A program made the translations under genes and the position numbers. From Thalassorhabdus alkalitolerans (GTDB taxonomy: Bacteria > Bacillota > Bacilli > Bacillales > Marinococcaceae), in assembly GCF_042656585.1 (NCBI RefSeq), contig NZ_JBHSPG010000023.1: a stretch of 64,000 nucleotides of DNA. One strand, 5' to 3'. Positions 42,651 through 51,796 of this stretch are shown one piece after another; position 1 is the stretch's first letter; the number at the start of each line of letters is the position of its first letter. The notes beneath the pieces were generated by a model. It was not told the DNA's origin. It saw nothing but the letters and a program-made list of their open reading frames with translations, and made no database searches.

Positions 42651-44039
42651 TTATTCCTGAGGAGAAACCATTTTTTCCGGATTCACGTACTCTTCAAATT
42701 GTTCTTCAGTCAGAAGGCCGCTGTCAAGCACAGCTTCTTTTAAAGTTGTCCCTTCCTGGTGAGCTTTTTTTGCAATTTTTGCTGCATTCTCATAGCCAAT
42801 ATGAGGGTTAAGTGCTGTAACAAGCATCAAGGAATTGTTTAAATGCTCTTTGATCTTGTCGCGATCAGGCTCAATACCTACGGCACATTTATCGTTAAAG
42901 GAAATCATGCCTTCTGCAAGCAAGTAAGAGGATTGAAGGAAATTGTAAATAATTACAGGCTTAAATACATTCAGTTCAAAGTTCCCCTGACTTGCCGCAA
43001 AGCCGATGGTGGCATCATTGCCCATGACCTGGGAAGCTACCATTGTAAGAGCTTCGCTTTGAGTAGGGTTTACCTTACCAGGCATGATGGAGCTTCCAGG
43101 TTCATTAGCAGGAATTGTAATTTCACCCAATCCGGAACGAGGACCACTTGCGAGCCAGCGCACATCGTTTGCAATTTTCATTAAGTCGGCAGCCAGAGCT
43201 TTTAGCGCCCCGTGAGCATAGGTTATCTCATCATGGCTTGTTAACGAATGGAATTTGTTAGGAGCTGAACGGAAGGTTTTTTCTGTGATGCTGCTGATTT
43301 CTTCAGCTACATAAGCGCCAAACTTAGGGTGGGCGTTAATTCCCGTACCTACTGCTGTGCCGCCAATCGCCAGATCCCGTACATGGTCGATGCTTTCTTT
43401 AATCATTTCACTGCTTTTTTCCAGCATGCGGTGCCATCCGCTGATTTCCTGCCCTAAAGTAAGAGGCGTTGCGTCCTGAAGATGGGTGCGGCCTATTTTA
43501 ATCACATCATCAAATTCCTTCTTTTTTTCAGCCAGTGTATTCTTAAGTATATCAAGCGCAGGGAGAACATCGCTCTCCACTTTTTCAACAGCAGCTATGT
43601 GCATCGCTGTCGGGAAGGTGTCGTTTGAGCTTTGGGAACGATTGACGTCATCATTTGGATGAACGATAAGATCTTTTCCTTCTTTTTCCAGTAGAGCTGT
43701 AGCGCGGCGTGCCAGGACTTCATTCATGTTCATATTGGATTGTGTACCGCTTCCAGTCTGCCAAACGACAAGAGGGAAGTTATCATCTAACTGGCCGCTT
43801 AGCACTTCATCCGCCGCTTTGGCGATCGCGTCTGCTTTTTCCGGTTCCAGCTTGCCGAGTCTTTTATTCGCAAGGGCGGCTGATCTTTTTAAAATGGCGA
43901 AAGCATGGACAACTTCAATGGGCATCTTTTCTTTTCCGATTTTGAAGTTTTCCAGGCTTCGCTGGGTTTGAGCTCCCCAGTTTTTATCAGCTGGGACTTT
44001 CATTTCACCTAGGGTATCTTTTTCAATTCTATATTCCAT
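42651..44039 (-). CDS. fumC: Class II fumarate hydratase
   Basis: A 462-residue fumarase that interconverts fumarate and malate in the TCA cycle. The family signature GSSIMPGKVNPTQ (near 316-328), the QTGSGTQSNMNMNEV substrate loop (near 95) and GRTHLQDATPLTLGQE are intact. The ribosome site AGGGGGAACG lies before the ATG. An imperfect hairpin at 42600-42637 may terminate it. Confidence 0.97.
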   Translation of the reverse strand: MEYRIEKDTLGEMKVPADKNWGAQTQRSLENFKIGKEKMPIEVVHAFAILKRSAALANKRLGKLEPEKADAIAKAADEVLSGQLDDNFPLVVWQTGSGTQSNMNMNEVLARRATALLEKEGKDLIVHPNDDVNRSQSSNDTFPTAMHIAAVEKVESDVLPALDILKNTLAEKKKEFDDVIKIGRTHLQDATPLTLGQEISGWHRMLEKSSEMIKESIDHVRDLAIGGTAVGTGINAHPKFGAYVAEEISSITEKTFRSAPNKFHSLTSHDEITYAHGALKALAADLMKIANDVRWLASGPRSGLGEITIPANEPGSSIMPGKVNPTQSEALTMVASQVMGNDATIGFAASQGNFELNVFKPVIIYNFLQSSYLLAEGMISFNDKCAVGIEPDRDKIKEHLNNSLMLVTALNPHIGYENAAKIAKKAHQEGTTLKEAVLDSGLLTEEQFEEYVNPEKMVSPQE

Positions 44040-44356
44040 CTTGAACGTTCCCCCTAAAAAAGATTTTTACCTTATTATATACCCTGAAGTTTTACCATCA
44101 AATCATAGATTTTTGAAAAGTATGATAAAAAGAAAAAAGAAGAAATAAAGGTGGGAAAGAAATGATAGAAAAGGATATTTTTCATACACAGTGAAATATG
44201 AGCTAATATTCGAGAATCCCGAACAACAAGCCCATTGCTAAAAAATCTACTTAACTTCTATAAATAATTGTGTTTAAAATAGATTTTAGAGGGGAACTCC
44301 AATGATTGACACCAAAATTTCCGAACAATAATTTTAATAAAAGGAGTGATTGTGCG
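44040..44356. other. fumC-ectD divergent intergenic region
   Basis: About 315 AT-rich bases holding the fumC and ectD promoters. The only assignable element is a sigma-B-like promoter at 44272-44297. Confidence 0.5.
44272..44297 (+). promoter_or_regulatory. Candidate sigma-B promoter of ectD
   Basis: GTTTAA (44272-44277) and GGGGAAC (44291-44297) are 13-14 bases apart, close to the general-stress consensus GTTTAA-N12-14-GGGWAW. It lies about 60 bases before the ectD start. Confidence 0.45.
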
Positions 44357-45265
44357 ATGAAAGATTTATATCCATCTCGCATCGGACAAGAAACTAAAAT
44401 TGTAGAACGGAAAGACCCAGTGATTCATTCAGATTCTTCTCAAAGTAATGGTCCGTTGAATAAAAAAGAGCTAGATTTTTATGAAGAAAATGGATACTTA
44501 CTCTTTGAAAAAATGTTCAGCGATGAAGAAGTCGAAATCATGAAAAGAGAGCTTGACGGTACAATGGAAGCAAATGAAAGCCGTGAAGCTGACGATGTGA
44601 TCAAAGAGCCTGGAAGCAATGAAATCCGCTCTGTATTTGAAACTCATAAGGATGGCAGCTTCTTTGAAGCTCTTTCCAAAAATGAGCGTCTTGTGAAAAT
44701 CGCAGAGCAGCTTTTAGGAGACCAGGTGTACATTAACCAATCCCGTATTAACTTCAAGCCCGGTTTCAAAGGAAAAGAGTTCTACTGGCACTCTGACTTT
44801 GAAACATGGCACGTAGAGGACGGCATGCCGAACATGCGTGCAGTCAGCTGCTCGATTGTACTTACGGACAACTATGAATACAATGGCCCGCTTATGCTGA
44901 TCCCAGGATCCCACAAATGGTTTGTTTCCTGCCCTGGTGAAACTCCGGATGCAAACTATAAGAGCTCTCNNNNNNNNNNNNNNNNNNNNNNNNNNNNNNN
45001 NNNNNNNNNNNNNNNNNNNNNNNNNNNNNNNNNNNNNNNNNNNNNNNNNNNNNNNNNNNNNNNNNNNNNNNNNNNNNNNNNNNNNNNNNNNNNNNNNNNN
45101 NNNNNNNNNNNNNNNNNNNNNNNNNNNNNNNNNNNNNNNNNNNNNNNNNNNNNNNNNNNNNNNNNNNNNNNNNNNNNNNNNNNNNNNNNNNNNCTGGCTA
45201 ACCGTGAAAACGTACAGCCGATCACTCCGGTCAGCGGAGATATTACGAAACAAAAGACAGAGTAA
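44357..45265 (+). CDS. ectD: Ectoine hydroxylase EctD (interrupted by an assembly gap)
   Basis: An iron(II)/2-oxoglutarate dioxygenase of about 302 residues that converts ectoine to 5-hydroxyectoine. It starts MKDLYPSRIGQ, then ELDFYEENGYLLFEKMF. The metal motif H145-x-D147 (FYWHSDFETWH) and MLIPGSHKWFVSCPGETPDA match EctD. Residues about 205-279 are hidden by N's, including the third iron ligand (a His near 248 in known EctD). The C-terminus (LANRENVQPI) is as expected, and frame and total length fit, so the gap size is right. No ectABC lie nearby, so ectoine must be made elsewhere or imported. Ribosome site AAGGAGTG. Confidence 0.93.
   Translation: MKDLYPSRIGQETKIVERKDPVIHSDSSQSNGPLNKKELDFYEENGYLLFEKMFSDEEVEIMKRELDGTMEANESREADDVIKEPGSNEIRSVFETHKDGSFFEALSKNERLVKIAEQLLGDQVYINQSRINFKPGFKGKEFYWHSDFETWHVEDGMPNMRAVSCSIVLTDNYEYNGPLMLIPGSHKWFVSCPGETPDANYKSSXXXXXXXXXXXXXXXXXXXXXXXXXXXXXXXXXXXXXXXXXXXXXXXXXXXXXXXXXXXXXXXXXXXXXXXXXXXLANRENVQPITPVSGDITKQKTE
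44970..45193. other. Assembly gap (224 N)
   Basis: Undetermined bases inside ectD. The reading frame is consistent on both sides. Confidence 0.99.
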
Positions 45266-45276
45266 AATGAATACTG

Positions 45277-45309
45277 AACAGCTTGTCCGAGCGGGGCAAG
45301 CTGTTTTTA
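45277..45309 (+). terminator. Terminator of ectD
   Basis: AACAGCTTGTCC / GGGGCAAGCTGTT (G-T pair) stem with a T5 run. Confidence 0.85.
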
Positions 45310-45343
45310 CTATATGAAAACAAGAAGAGGCGGTGAAAAGTAA

Positions 45344-46246
45344 ATGTCATTTAAAGACCAAGAAAGAGTGGCGAGGGCAAAAGACAAGGCTGAGGAGAGA
45401 ACAATTACCCTTCCTGATGGCACGTCTGTTCCTTCCATTGGCCAGGGAACTTGGTATATGGGAGAAGATCCTAGGAATAAGGACCAGGAAGTTAAGGCTC
45501 TCCAGCTTGGAGTTGAAGCCGGCATGAAGTTAATTGATACGGCAGAGATGTATGCTGACGGTGGAGCTGAGGAAGTAACAGGGGAAGCGATAAAAGGAAA
45601 AAGAGAAGATGTGTTTCTCGTTTCAAAAGCGTATCCCCATCACGGTGGAAAGGATACCTTACCGAAGGCGTGCGAGCAAAGCTTAAGACGCCTTAAGACA
45701 GACTATATAGATTTATATTTGCTTCACTGGAGAGGAAGCATTCCGTTAGAGGAAACGATAGAAGGAATGGAACAGTTGAAAAGAGAGGGAAAGATCAAAA
45801 GGTGGGGAGTTTCGAACTTTGATACAAAGGACATGGAAGAATTACTTGGGAAAGAACAAGGGTCCAACTGCGCAGTAAACCAGGTGTTGTACCATTTAGG
45901 TTCACGGGGGATTGATTATGATCTTCTTCCCTGGCAACGTAAGCACAACATGCCGATTATGGCGTACAGTCCTCTGGCAAGAGGTGATGATCACTCCCGA
46001 GTCAGCCTTGTTACCCATCCAACTGTAAGGGAGATCGCAGAGCAGCACCAGGTGAAGCCCCTGCAGATTGCTTTGGCCTGGACCATTAGAAATCACGATA
46101 CCATTGCCATCCCTAAAGCCGTTCAGGAGAATCACGTGATCGAAAATGCTGAAGCTGCTTCTATTATTCTCAGCAAACAAGAGATGGCACAGCTTGACGA
46201 AGCCTTTCCTGAGCCCGACAAAAAAGTCCCACTCGACATCATTTAG
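45344..46246 (+). CDS. Aldo/keto reductase
   Basis: A 300-residue NADPH-dependent reductase of the AKR family (YtbE/MorB-like length, with an extended N-terminus). Catalytic tetrad regions are visible: DTAEMYADGG (Asp, Tyr), FLVSKAYPHHGG (Lys) and DLYLLHWRG (His). The C-terminal NHDTIAIPKAVQENHVIENAEA binds the cofactor. The substrate is unknown. It follows ectD by about 80 bases after a terminator, so it is a separate unit. Confidence 0.9.
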   Translation: MSFKDQERVARAKDKAEERTITLPDGTSVPSIGQGTWYMGEDPRNKDQEVKALQLGVEAGMKLIDTAEMYADGGAEEVTGEAIKGKREDVFLVSKAYPHHGGKDTLPKACEQSLRRLKTDYIDLYLLHWRGSIPLEETIEGMEQLKREGKIKRWGVSNFDTKDMEELLGKEQGSNCAVNQVLYHLGSRGIDYDLLPWQRKHNMPIMAYSPLARGDDHSRVSLVTHPTVREIAEQHQVKPLQIALAWTIRNHDTIAIPKAVQENHVIENAEAASIILSKQEMAQLDEAFPEPDKKVPLDII

Positions 46247-46257
46247 AGTCCCATTCA

Positions 46258-46272
46258 GGGTGCCTGGCACCC
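46258..46272. repeat. GGTGCC palindrome, copy 1
   Basis: GGGTGCC-T-GGCACCC, a perfect 15-base palindrome about 12 bases after the aldo/keto reductase stop. The same core recurs at 46342-46376. Confidence 0.7.
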
Positions 46273-46341
46273 CAGTAGGATGTTACACTCCTGTAACAAA
46301 AAATGGCTGTAAACCCCGGTGTACCGGGAAAAAGGGCAATA

Positions 46342-46376
46342 GCCTCATAAAAGGTGCCAGGCACCTTTTATGAGGC
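46342..46376. repeat. GGTGCC palindrome, copy 2 (35 bases)
   Basis: Two perfect 17-base inverted arms (46342-46358 and 46360-46376) around one A, with the core GGTGCC-A-GGCACC. It lies between convergent genes and could be a bidirectional terminator, but T-runs are internal. The core motif recurs in Bacillus genomes, from memory. Confidence 0.75.
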
Positions 46377-46381
46377 ACCCT

Positions 46382-47251
46382 TTATGGTTTGGTGGCGATG
46401 TACACGCCTCCAAGGACGAGAGCTCCTCCTACAAGCTGGACGAGACCAAAGCTTTCGCCGAGAAAAAGCACGGCAGCGACTGTGGTAAAGAGGGGAACAA
46501 GATTGAAGAAAATACTCGCTTGAGAAGGACCGACTTCAGCAACCCCCCGATTCCAGAGAAGGATGGCAAGCGCAGAAGGAAAGATTCCAATGTACAGCAG
46601 CCCAGAGATATGAGAGACAGTCCATTGAATGGGGAACCCATCTCTCCACTCAAAGGCTGCAGCAGGAAGCAAAAAAACAGCCCCGAACACCATCGTCATA
46701 ATAATACCTCCGTAGAAAGGAAAACGGTGGCCGTACTGCTTAATAAAAATGGAATACACAGCCCAGCTTACCACTCCTAAAAGCATAAGGAGGTCTCCTG
46801 GGTTGATCGAAAGAGAGAGAAGAGTTCCGAGAGAGCCCCGAGATACAATCCAGACAACGCCGGCAAAGGAAATGATAATCCCGGCGACCTGTTTTGACAG
46901 CAGTCTTTCTTTTAAAAATAAGAACCCCAGCATTGCGGCTACAGCCGGAGTGAGCGCATCTACTATGGAAGCATTAATGGTAGTAGTATAATGAACTGAT
47001 GTATATAGCATGACGTTAAATAAGCCGAGTGTTAAAGCAAGCCCGGCTAACGGCCGCCACTCCTGGCGCCACAGCGCCTTGTTGTTCATAATCTCCTGCC
47101 AGCCCAATGGAAGCAGGATGACAGCGGCCATGGCAAATCTCATAAAGGATAGCGTTAATGGCGGGATAGTATCGCTAAAAGCTTTTCCGACAATAAAGTT
47201 CCCTGAAAACATAAGCATGGCTAACAGCAATAATACATATGGGTGAGCCAT
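46382..47251 (-). CDS. EamA/DMT-family transporter
   Basis: A 289-residue membrane protein with ten helices in two EamA repeats (MFSGNFIVGKAFSDTIPPL.. in the first; VVSWAVYSIFIKQYG in the second). Such proteins export amino acids or other metabolites; the substrate is unknown. The end (LGGVYIATKP) is normal. It is convergent with the aldo/keto reductase and divergent from the methyltransferase gene. Confidence 0.9.
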   Translation of the reverse strand: MAHPYVLLLLAMLMFSGNFIVGKAFSDTIPPLTLSFMRFAMAAVILLPLGWQEIMNNKALWRQEWRPLAGLALTLGLFNVMLYTSVHYTTTINASIVDALTPAVAAMLGFLFLKERLLSKQVAGIIISFAGVVWIVSRGSLGTLLSLSINPGDLLMLLGVVSWAVYSIFIKQYGHRFPFYGGIIMTMVFGAVFLLPAAAFEWRDGFPIQWTVSHISGLLYIGIFPSALAILLWNRGVAEVGPSQASIFFNLVPLFTTVAAVLFLGESFGLVQLVGGALVLGGVYIATKP

Positions 47252-47343
47252 AGGATATCACCCTCTTTGTTTAATAGTTGCCCCGGTTATTTTATCACAG
47301 GAATGTTGTGAGCATTATACATTTTTAGAAAGGAGCGAGGAGA

Positions 47344-48216
47344 ATGAGAGAATGGGTCATCCCTTTTTCATTTCAAAAAGAAGAAGAAGTATCTTTTCAG
47401 CTGTATGAAGCGGGATTTCACCACTTTTACATAGAAGAGCCAATCATGCAGATCAAAACGGAGGACGGCTACGGGGTACAGAAGTTGGAGGAGGGAACAG
47501 CCCAGCTTCATTTGTTTCCTGAGGACGACTGGAGTACTGAAGAAATAGCAGCGATTGTCGGTGTCACAGTAGAGGATATAAAAGAAAAGGAATGGAAAGA
47601 GGAGCAGGCAGCTTATGAAAATATTACGCTTCCCTCTGGCTGGAAAGTAATCTATCCTCCTTTTCCCGCAAAGAAAGGAGAAAAGGAGCTGCTTCTTGAT
47701 CCCCAGGGGGCCTTTGGAACCGGCGTCCACGGTACAACCCAGGATAGTCTTGATATCCTGATGGAACTTCCCCTTGAAAATGGCAGAAAAGCCGCTGATA
47801 TAGGAACAGGGTCGGGAATTCTTGCAGTTGGTGCTGCGGTAAAAGGAGTTCAAGTAGACGCTTTTGATATACAGCCGGTACAAAGGGAAGTCACTCACCA
47901 GGCCGAGCTTAACCATGTGCAGGAGCGTATTATCGTAAAGGAACAGGACGTTCTTTCAGAAGATCTTGAAACCTATCATTATGACCTCATTATCATTAAT
48001 ATTGGCGCTTCCGTGACAAAGGAGTGGCTTCAGAGCAAAAGAGTATTTGAAAAATCCACCTGCTCTCTCTATTTAGTATCGGGCATTGTTGACTGGTCCA
48101 AAGACGGGATCATTGCATTATTTCATGACGCTGGTTTCAAGCTTTGTAACAGCAGACAGTCAGAAGAGTGGCACACCCTGTTGTTTACTGACGGGCAAGG
48201 AGAAGATGTAACATGA
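47344..48216 (+). CDS. PrmA-like methyltransferase (ribosomal protein L11 type)
   Basis: A 290-residue SAM methyltransferase. The LDPQGAFGTGVHGTTQ loop (near 116) resembles the PrmA substrate loop, usually FGTGTHPTT. The SAM motif ADIGTGSGILAVGAAVKG follows, then FDIQPV and DLIIINI. The N-terminal 100 residues are divergent from PrmA. It may modify another protein rather than L11; the true PrmA lies usually beside dnaJ. The stop overlaps the start of the phosphoesterase by 4 bases (ATGA), so the two are coupled. Confidence 0.8.
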   Translation: MREWVIPFSFQKEEEVSFQLYEAGFHHFYIEEPIMQIKTEDGYGVQKLEEGTAQLHLFPEDDWSTEEIAAIVGVTVEDIKEKEWKEEQAAYENITLPSGWKVIYPPFPAKKGEKELLLDPQGAFGTGVHGTTQDSLDILMELPLENGRKAADIGTGSGILAVGAAVKGVQVDAFDIQPVQREVTHQAELNHVQERIIVKEQDVLSEDLETYHYDLIIINIGASVTKEWLQSKRVFEKSTCSLYLVSGIVDWSKDGIIALFHDAGFKLCNSRQSEEWHTLLFTDGQGEDVT

Positions 48217-48707
48217 AAATTGTAGTGACAGCTGATACACATATTCCTAAAAGTGCAAAGCAGCTTCCTTCTCGTCTGCTTCAGGAGCTGGAAACAGCAG
48301 ACAGGATCATCCATGCCGGAGACTGGCAGACAATAGAGGTGTATGAAGAGCTACAGAAATATGCCCCGGTTGATGGAGTATGTGGCAATGTGGACGGGGA
48401 GGATATCAGGCAAGTGATGCCCGAAAAGAAGATTATAGAGGCTGGCGGCTTTACCATTGGAATTATACACGGCCATGGCGAGAAAAAAACGACGGAAAAG
48501 CGAGCCCTCGAAGGATTTGAAGAGCCTCTTGACTGCATTATATTTGGTCACTCCCATATCCCATACGTCAGGTTCGCCAGCAAAACACTACTGTTTAATC
48601 CCGGTTCTGCTACGAGCAAACGAAAGATGCCTTATTATTCATTTGGAGTTCTCACTGTTGGGGAAGAACTGAAAACAGAGCACATTTTTTATGAAAACAA
48701 GGAATAA
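48213..48707 (+). CDS. Metallophosphoesterase (YfcE/MJ0936 type)
   Basis: A 164-residue phosphodiesterase. Metal motifs are VTADTHIPK (5-13), HAGDWQ, CGNVDG (near 54-60), IIHGHG (near 86-91) and IFGHSHIPYV (near 110-119), with NPGSATSKR at the end. It overlaps the upstream methyltransferase by 4 bases. The substrate is probably a phosphodiester; not identified. Confidence 0.92.
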   Translation: MKIVVTADTHIPKSAKQLPSRLLQELETADRIIHAGDWQTIEVYEELQKYAPVDGVCGNVDGEDIRQVMPEKKIIEAGGFTIGIIHGHGEKKTTEKRALEGFEEPLDCIIFGHSHIPYVRFASKTLLFNPGSATSKRKMPYYSFGVLTVGEELKTEHIFYENKE

Positions 48708-48708
48708 G

Positions 48709-48743
48709 AAAAAGCCTGAAGGTCTCCCCCTTCAGGCTTTAAA
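48709..48743. terminator. Bidirectional terminator, phosphoesterase / mgtE
   Basis: AAAGCCTGAA/TTCAGGCTTT with a 10-base loop. A-runs and T-runs lie on both sides. Confidence 0.88.
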
Positions 48744-48744
48744 T

Positions 48745-50103
48745 TTACGTAAGCCTTGCAATAAACATGGTCGCCATCCCAAAATAAATGAGCAAGGATA
48801 ATATATCGTTAATCGTTGTAATTAAGGGGCCGGATGCTACGGCAGGGTCCACTTTAAATTTGTAAAGAATCAATGGGATAATGGTGCCGGCTAACGTCCC
48901 GATGATTAAGGTGGCTAGCAGGGAGCTTCCCACAACCAGGCCAAGAATTATGTTTCCCATCCAAACATAGGCAATCAAAGCAATGAGAATACCGCAGACG
49001 ATTCCGATAATAATACCGACTAGGAGTTCACGAAATATCAATTTGAGAGATTGTTTAAAATTTAATTCCTGTGATACTAATCCCCGAACAACTACGGCCA
49101 GGGACTGTGTCCCGGTATTGCCTGTCATTCCGGCAATCAATGGCATAAAAAAGGCCAAAGCGACAACCTGCTCAAGCGTTCCTTCAAACCCGCTGATGAT
49201 TCCCCCTGAAACCAGTCCGATAAACAATAGGAGAATAAGCCATGGAAGCCGCCGGTAAGCGGCAATGGTTGGCTTTGTGTTAAAATCGATGGCTTTTCCT
49301 GAGGCGGAAAGCTTTTCGATATCTTCATTTGCTTCCTGAATGACGACATCAATTACGTCATCTACTGTGATAATACCGACAAGCTTGCCGTCTTCTTCCA
49401 CAACAGGCATGGAAATAAAATCATAGCGATTGATTAGCTTTGCTACTTCTTCCTGGTCTGTATACACGTCAACCTTAACGATGCGGCTGAACATGATATC
49501 TTCTATTTTATCAGTAGGTTTTCCAAGGAGTAAATCCTTGTATGATGCGACTCCTACAAGCTTTTTCTCCGAATCAATTACATAAATGTAATTTAAATAT
49601 TCAGCAAGCTCATAGAAGTGCTTCAGTTTTTCTACGGCTTCATGAACCGTGTAATGCTTTGGAATCCAGACATACCGGTCCGTCATGATTCTCCCTGCTG
49701 TTTCCGGAGGGTAATTCATTAAATACTGAACGGCCTCAGACTCTTCCTGTTTCATTTCTGAGAGCAGTTCATTAACTTTTTCAGGGTCTACGTCCGTTAA
49801 CAAGGAAGCAATTTCATCGTTTTCCATTAAATCAAGGACTTTTGAGGATTTTTCGGTTCCCAGTTTATGTAGCACCTCGAGCTGATCATCCTGATCTAAT
49901 TCAACGATGAGATAAGTCAGCTGTTCAATTGATAAATAAAGCAGAAACTTATTGCGATGTTTTGCAGGGAGATATTGATATTGCTGAGCCAGGTCATACG
50001 GCTGCAGTTCATTAATGATCTCTTGAAAGACTGTCTTTTTTCCTTCCTTTAAGGTCTTGATCAAAGCGAGTGTCATTTCATTTTCAGTCATGCTGCGTGC
50101 CAC
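48745..50103 (-). CDS. mgtE: Magnesium transporter MgtE
   Basis: A 452-residue Mg2+ channel. The MgtE_N domain (about 25-125), two CBS domains (132-255: VGVASYKDLLLGKP, VGIITVDDVIDVV) and five C-terminal membrane helices (285-450) are all present, with the pore motif MPLIAGMTGNTGTQSLAVVVRG. The CBS/N domains close the pore at high Mg2+. No clear M-box riboswitch was found in the 420 bases upstream. Confidence 0.95.
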   Translation of the reverse strand: MARSMTENEMTLALIKTLKEGKKTVFQEIINELQPYDLAQQYQYLPAKHRNKFLLYLSIEQLTYLIVELDQDDQLEVLHKLGTEKSSKVLDLMENDEIASLLTDVDPEKVNELLSEMKQEESEAVQYLMNYPPETAGRIMTDRYVWIPKHYTVHEAVEKLKHFYELAEYLNYIYVIDSEKKLVGVASYKDLLLGKPTDKIEDIMFSRIVKVDVYTDQEEVAKLINRYDFISMPVVEEDGKLVGIITVDDVIDVVIQEANEDIEKLSASGKAIDFNTKPTIAAYRRLPWLILLLFIGLVSGGIISGFEGTLEQVVALAFFMPLIAGMTGNTGTQSLAVVVRGLVSQELNFKQSLKLIFRELLVGIIIGIVCGILIALIAYVWMGNIILGLVVGSSLLATLIIGTLAGTIIPLILYKFKVDPAVASGPLITTINDILSLLIYFGMATMFIARLT

Positions 50104-50543
50104 ATTAGCACCTCATTTCCTGGAGCGTTTTCTCTTTTGTGATGTTCTAATTTTTTTATAAGCAGAAGGCAGTTACACAGCCTCTTTAGGTTTCATTATA
50201 TTACTCTTTCCTCCATGAGTGCTTGTCACTCTTTCCTTTTATGTAACACGATATCTTTCAGAAAAGTAATTTTTTCTTATCCTTTATCCTGACGCCCTGC
50301 TTTTTTCAGAATCTGAGGCTCTTTTCATAATTACCCTCTCCAACCCTATTTCAATCTCTCTCCAGCCTCGGGGTTTCTTTGAGGAGTGAATTCCTGGGTT
50401 TGATTTGAAAAAAGAATTCGGATTGGTTATTTTGAAAGTGTTGCTTTTTTCGACATAATTATTATATAGACAAAGAGGAAGACAAAGAATTGAAATAGAA
50501 GTATGGTAAAGAGAGAAAGGTATAAATGAGAGAGGGTGACCCC
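50104..50543. other. mgtE-dehydrogenase divergent intergenic region
   Basis: About 440 bases. I looked for an M-box and did not find one. A TTGAAA (about 50427) with CATAAT 16 bases later is a possible promoter for the dehydrogenase. Confidence 0.4.
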
Positions 50544-51509
50544 ATGAAACCGTATGTATACGTAGCACGAAAAATGCCGGAATCAATCATACAAATGCTT
50601 GAAGAACAATGTGATGTTTCCATGTGGGAGAAAGAAGACGAGCCCGTGCCAAGGGAAGTACTGGAAAAAGAAATAAAAAAAGCAGACGGCTTGTTTTGTA
50701 CAATTACAGAAGAGATTGATCAGGATCTTATTGATAAAGCTGAGAACCTTAAAATCATAGCCACCATGGCGGTCGGCTACAATAATATCAATGTTCAGGC
50801 CGCAGCGAGAAGAGAAATCATGGTTGCTAATACTCCGGGTATTTTATCTGACACGACGGCTGACCTTACCTTCGGCCTGCTCATGGCCACAGCCCGGCGC
50901 ATTCCAGAAGGGGTAGATAGCATAAGGAACGGAGAGTGGAAGACATGGGCTCCGTTTCACCTGATTGGACAGGATATACACGGGGCAACCCTTGGAATCA
51001 TTGGTATGGGGAGAATTGGTGAAGCCCTTGCGAGAAGAGCGAAAGGGTTTGACATGAAGGTTCTTTACCATAACCGTAACCGCAAGCATGAGACTGAGAT
51101 CAATCTTGGTGTAAGGTATGCAGAATTAGAGCAGCTGCTCGCCGAGTCGGACTTTGTTTGTTTAATGACTCCGTATACGCAGGAAACGTTTCATTTGATC
51201 GGAAAAGAAGAGCTGAAAAAAATGAAAAACTCAGCTGTGTTTATTAATACCTCCCGAGGCGGCACGGTAGACGAGGAAGCCTTATATGAAGCTCTAAAAG
51301 AAAAGGAAATATGGGCAGCAGGTCTTGATGTCTTTGAAGATGAACCGATAGGGCCAGATCATCCGCTGTTATCCTTGCCAAACGTGGTGGCTCTTCCTCA
51401 CATTGGGAGCGCCAGTGAAAGAACAAGAATGAGAATGGCTGAAATGACAGCCCGTCATATCCTGCAATCTTTATCTGGAGAACGTCCGGATCATTTAGTG
51501 GGAGGATGA
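50544..51509 (+). CDS. D-isomer-specific 2-hydroxyacid dehydrogenase (glyoxylate/hydroxypyruvate reductase type)
   Basis: A 321-residue NAD(P)H-dependent enzyme. The Rossmann motif GIIGMGRIGEALARR (near 151-165) and catalytic residues NTSRGGTVDEEAL (Arg near 237), DVFEDEPI (Glu near 266) and LPHIGSASERTR (His near 286) are intact. It reduces a 2-oxoacid such as glyoxylate or hydroxypyruvate. The start is ATG 50544, after GAGAGGGTGACC; the upstream in-frame ATG at 50526 overlaps the ribosome site. Confidence 0.92.
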   Translation: MKPYVYVARKMPESIIQMLEEQCDVSMWEKEDEPVPREVLEKEIKKADGLFCTITEEIDQDLIDKAENLKIIATMAVGYNNINVQAAARREIMVANTPGILSDTTADLTFGLLMATARRIPEGVDSIRNGEWKTWAPFHLIGQDIHGATLGIIGMGRIGEALARRAKGFDMKVLYHNRNRKHETEINLGVRYAELEQLLAESDFVCLMTPYTQETFHLIGKEELKKMKNSAVFINTSRGGTVDEEALYEALKEKEIWAAGLDVFEDEPIGPDHPLLSLPNVVALPHIGSASERTRMRMAEMTARHILQSLSGERPDHLVGG

Positions 51510-51647
51510 ACCTATAAGGGGATAGGACAATAGGTCTCTTTTTGAAATTTTATTGAACTTTTTTCGTTTTAAAAGAAAAAACAGGTTTAGACACAGAGTA
51601 GAAAAAGGAAAGATAGGATTAAAGAGAACTGGCTGCCGGCTATAAGT

Positions 51648-51712
51648 GAAAAAGTATGCAGGAACTCCTGGTAATGGTTTACTTTATCTTTGCGGTTTCT
51701 GCATACTTTTTC
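51648..51712 (+). terminator. Perfect long-loop hairpin
   Basis: Arms 51648-51661 and 51699-51712 are perfect complements; the right arm ends in five T. Confidence 0.6.
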
Positions 51713-51796
51713 TATCTATTCCCCCTGTAGTAAGTTATTCATCCCATCGGCCGGTATGCTATGTTCTTCTTTACCATCCATCATCCCCTTTTAAGC

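Noticed and set aside
50104..50543. M-box magnesium riboswitch before mgtE
   Set aside because: No conserved M-box blocks or long terminator were found in this stretch.
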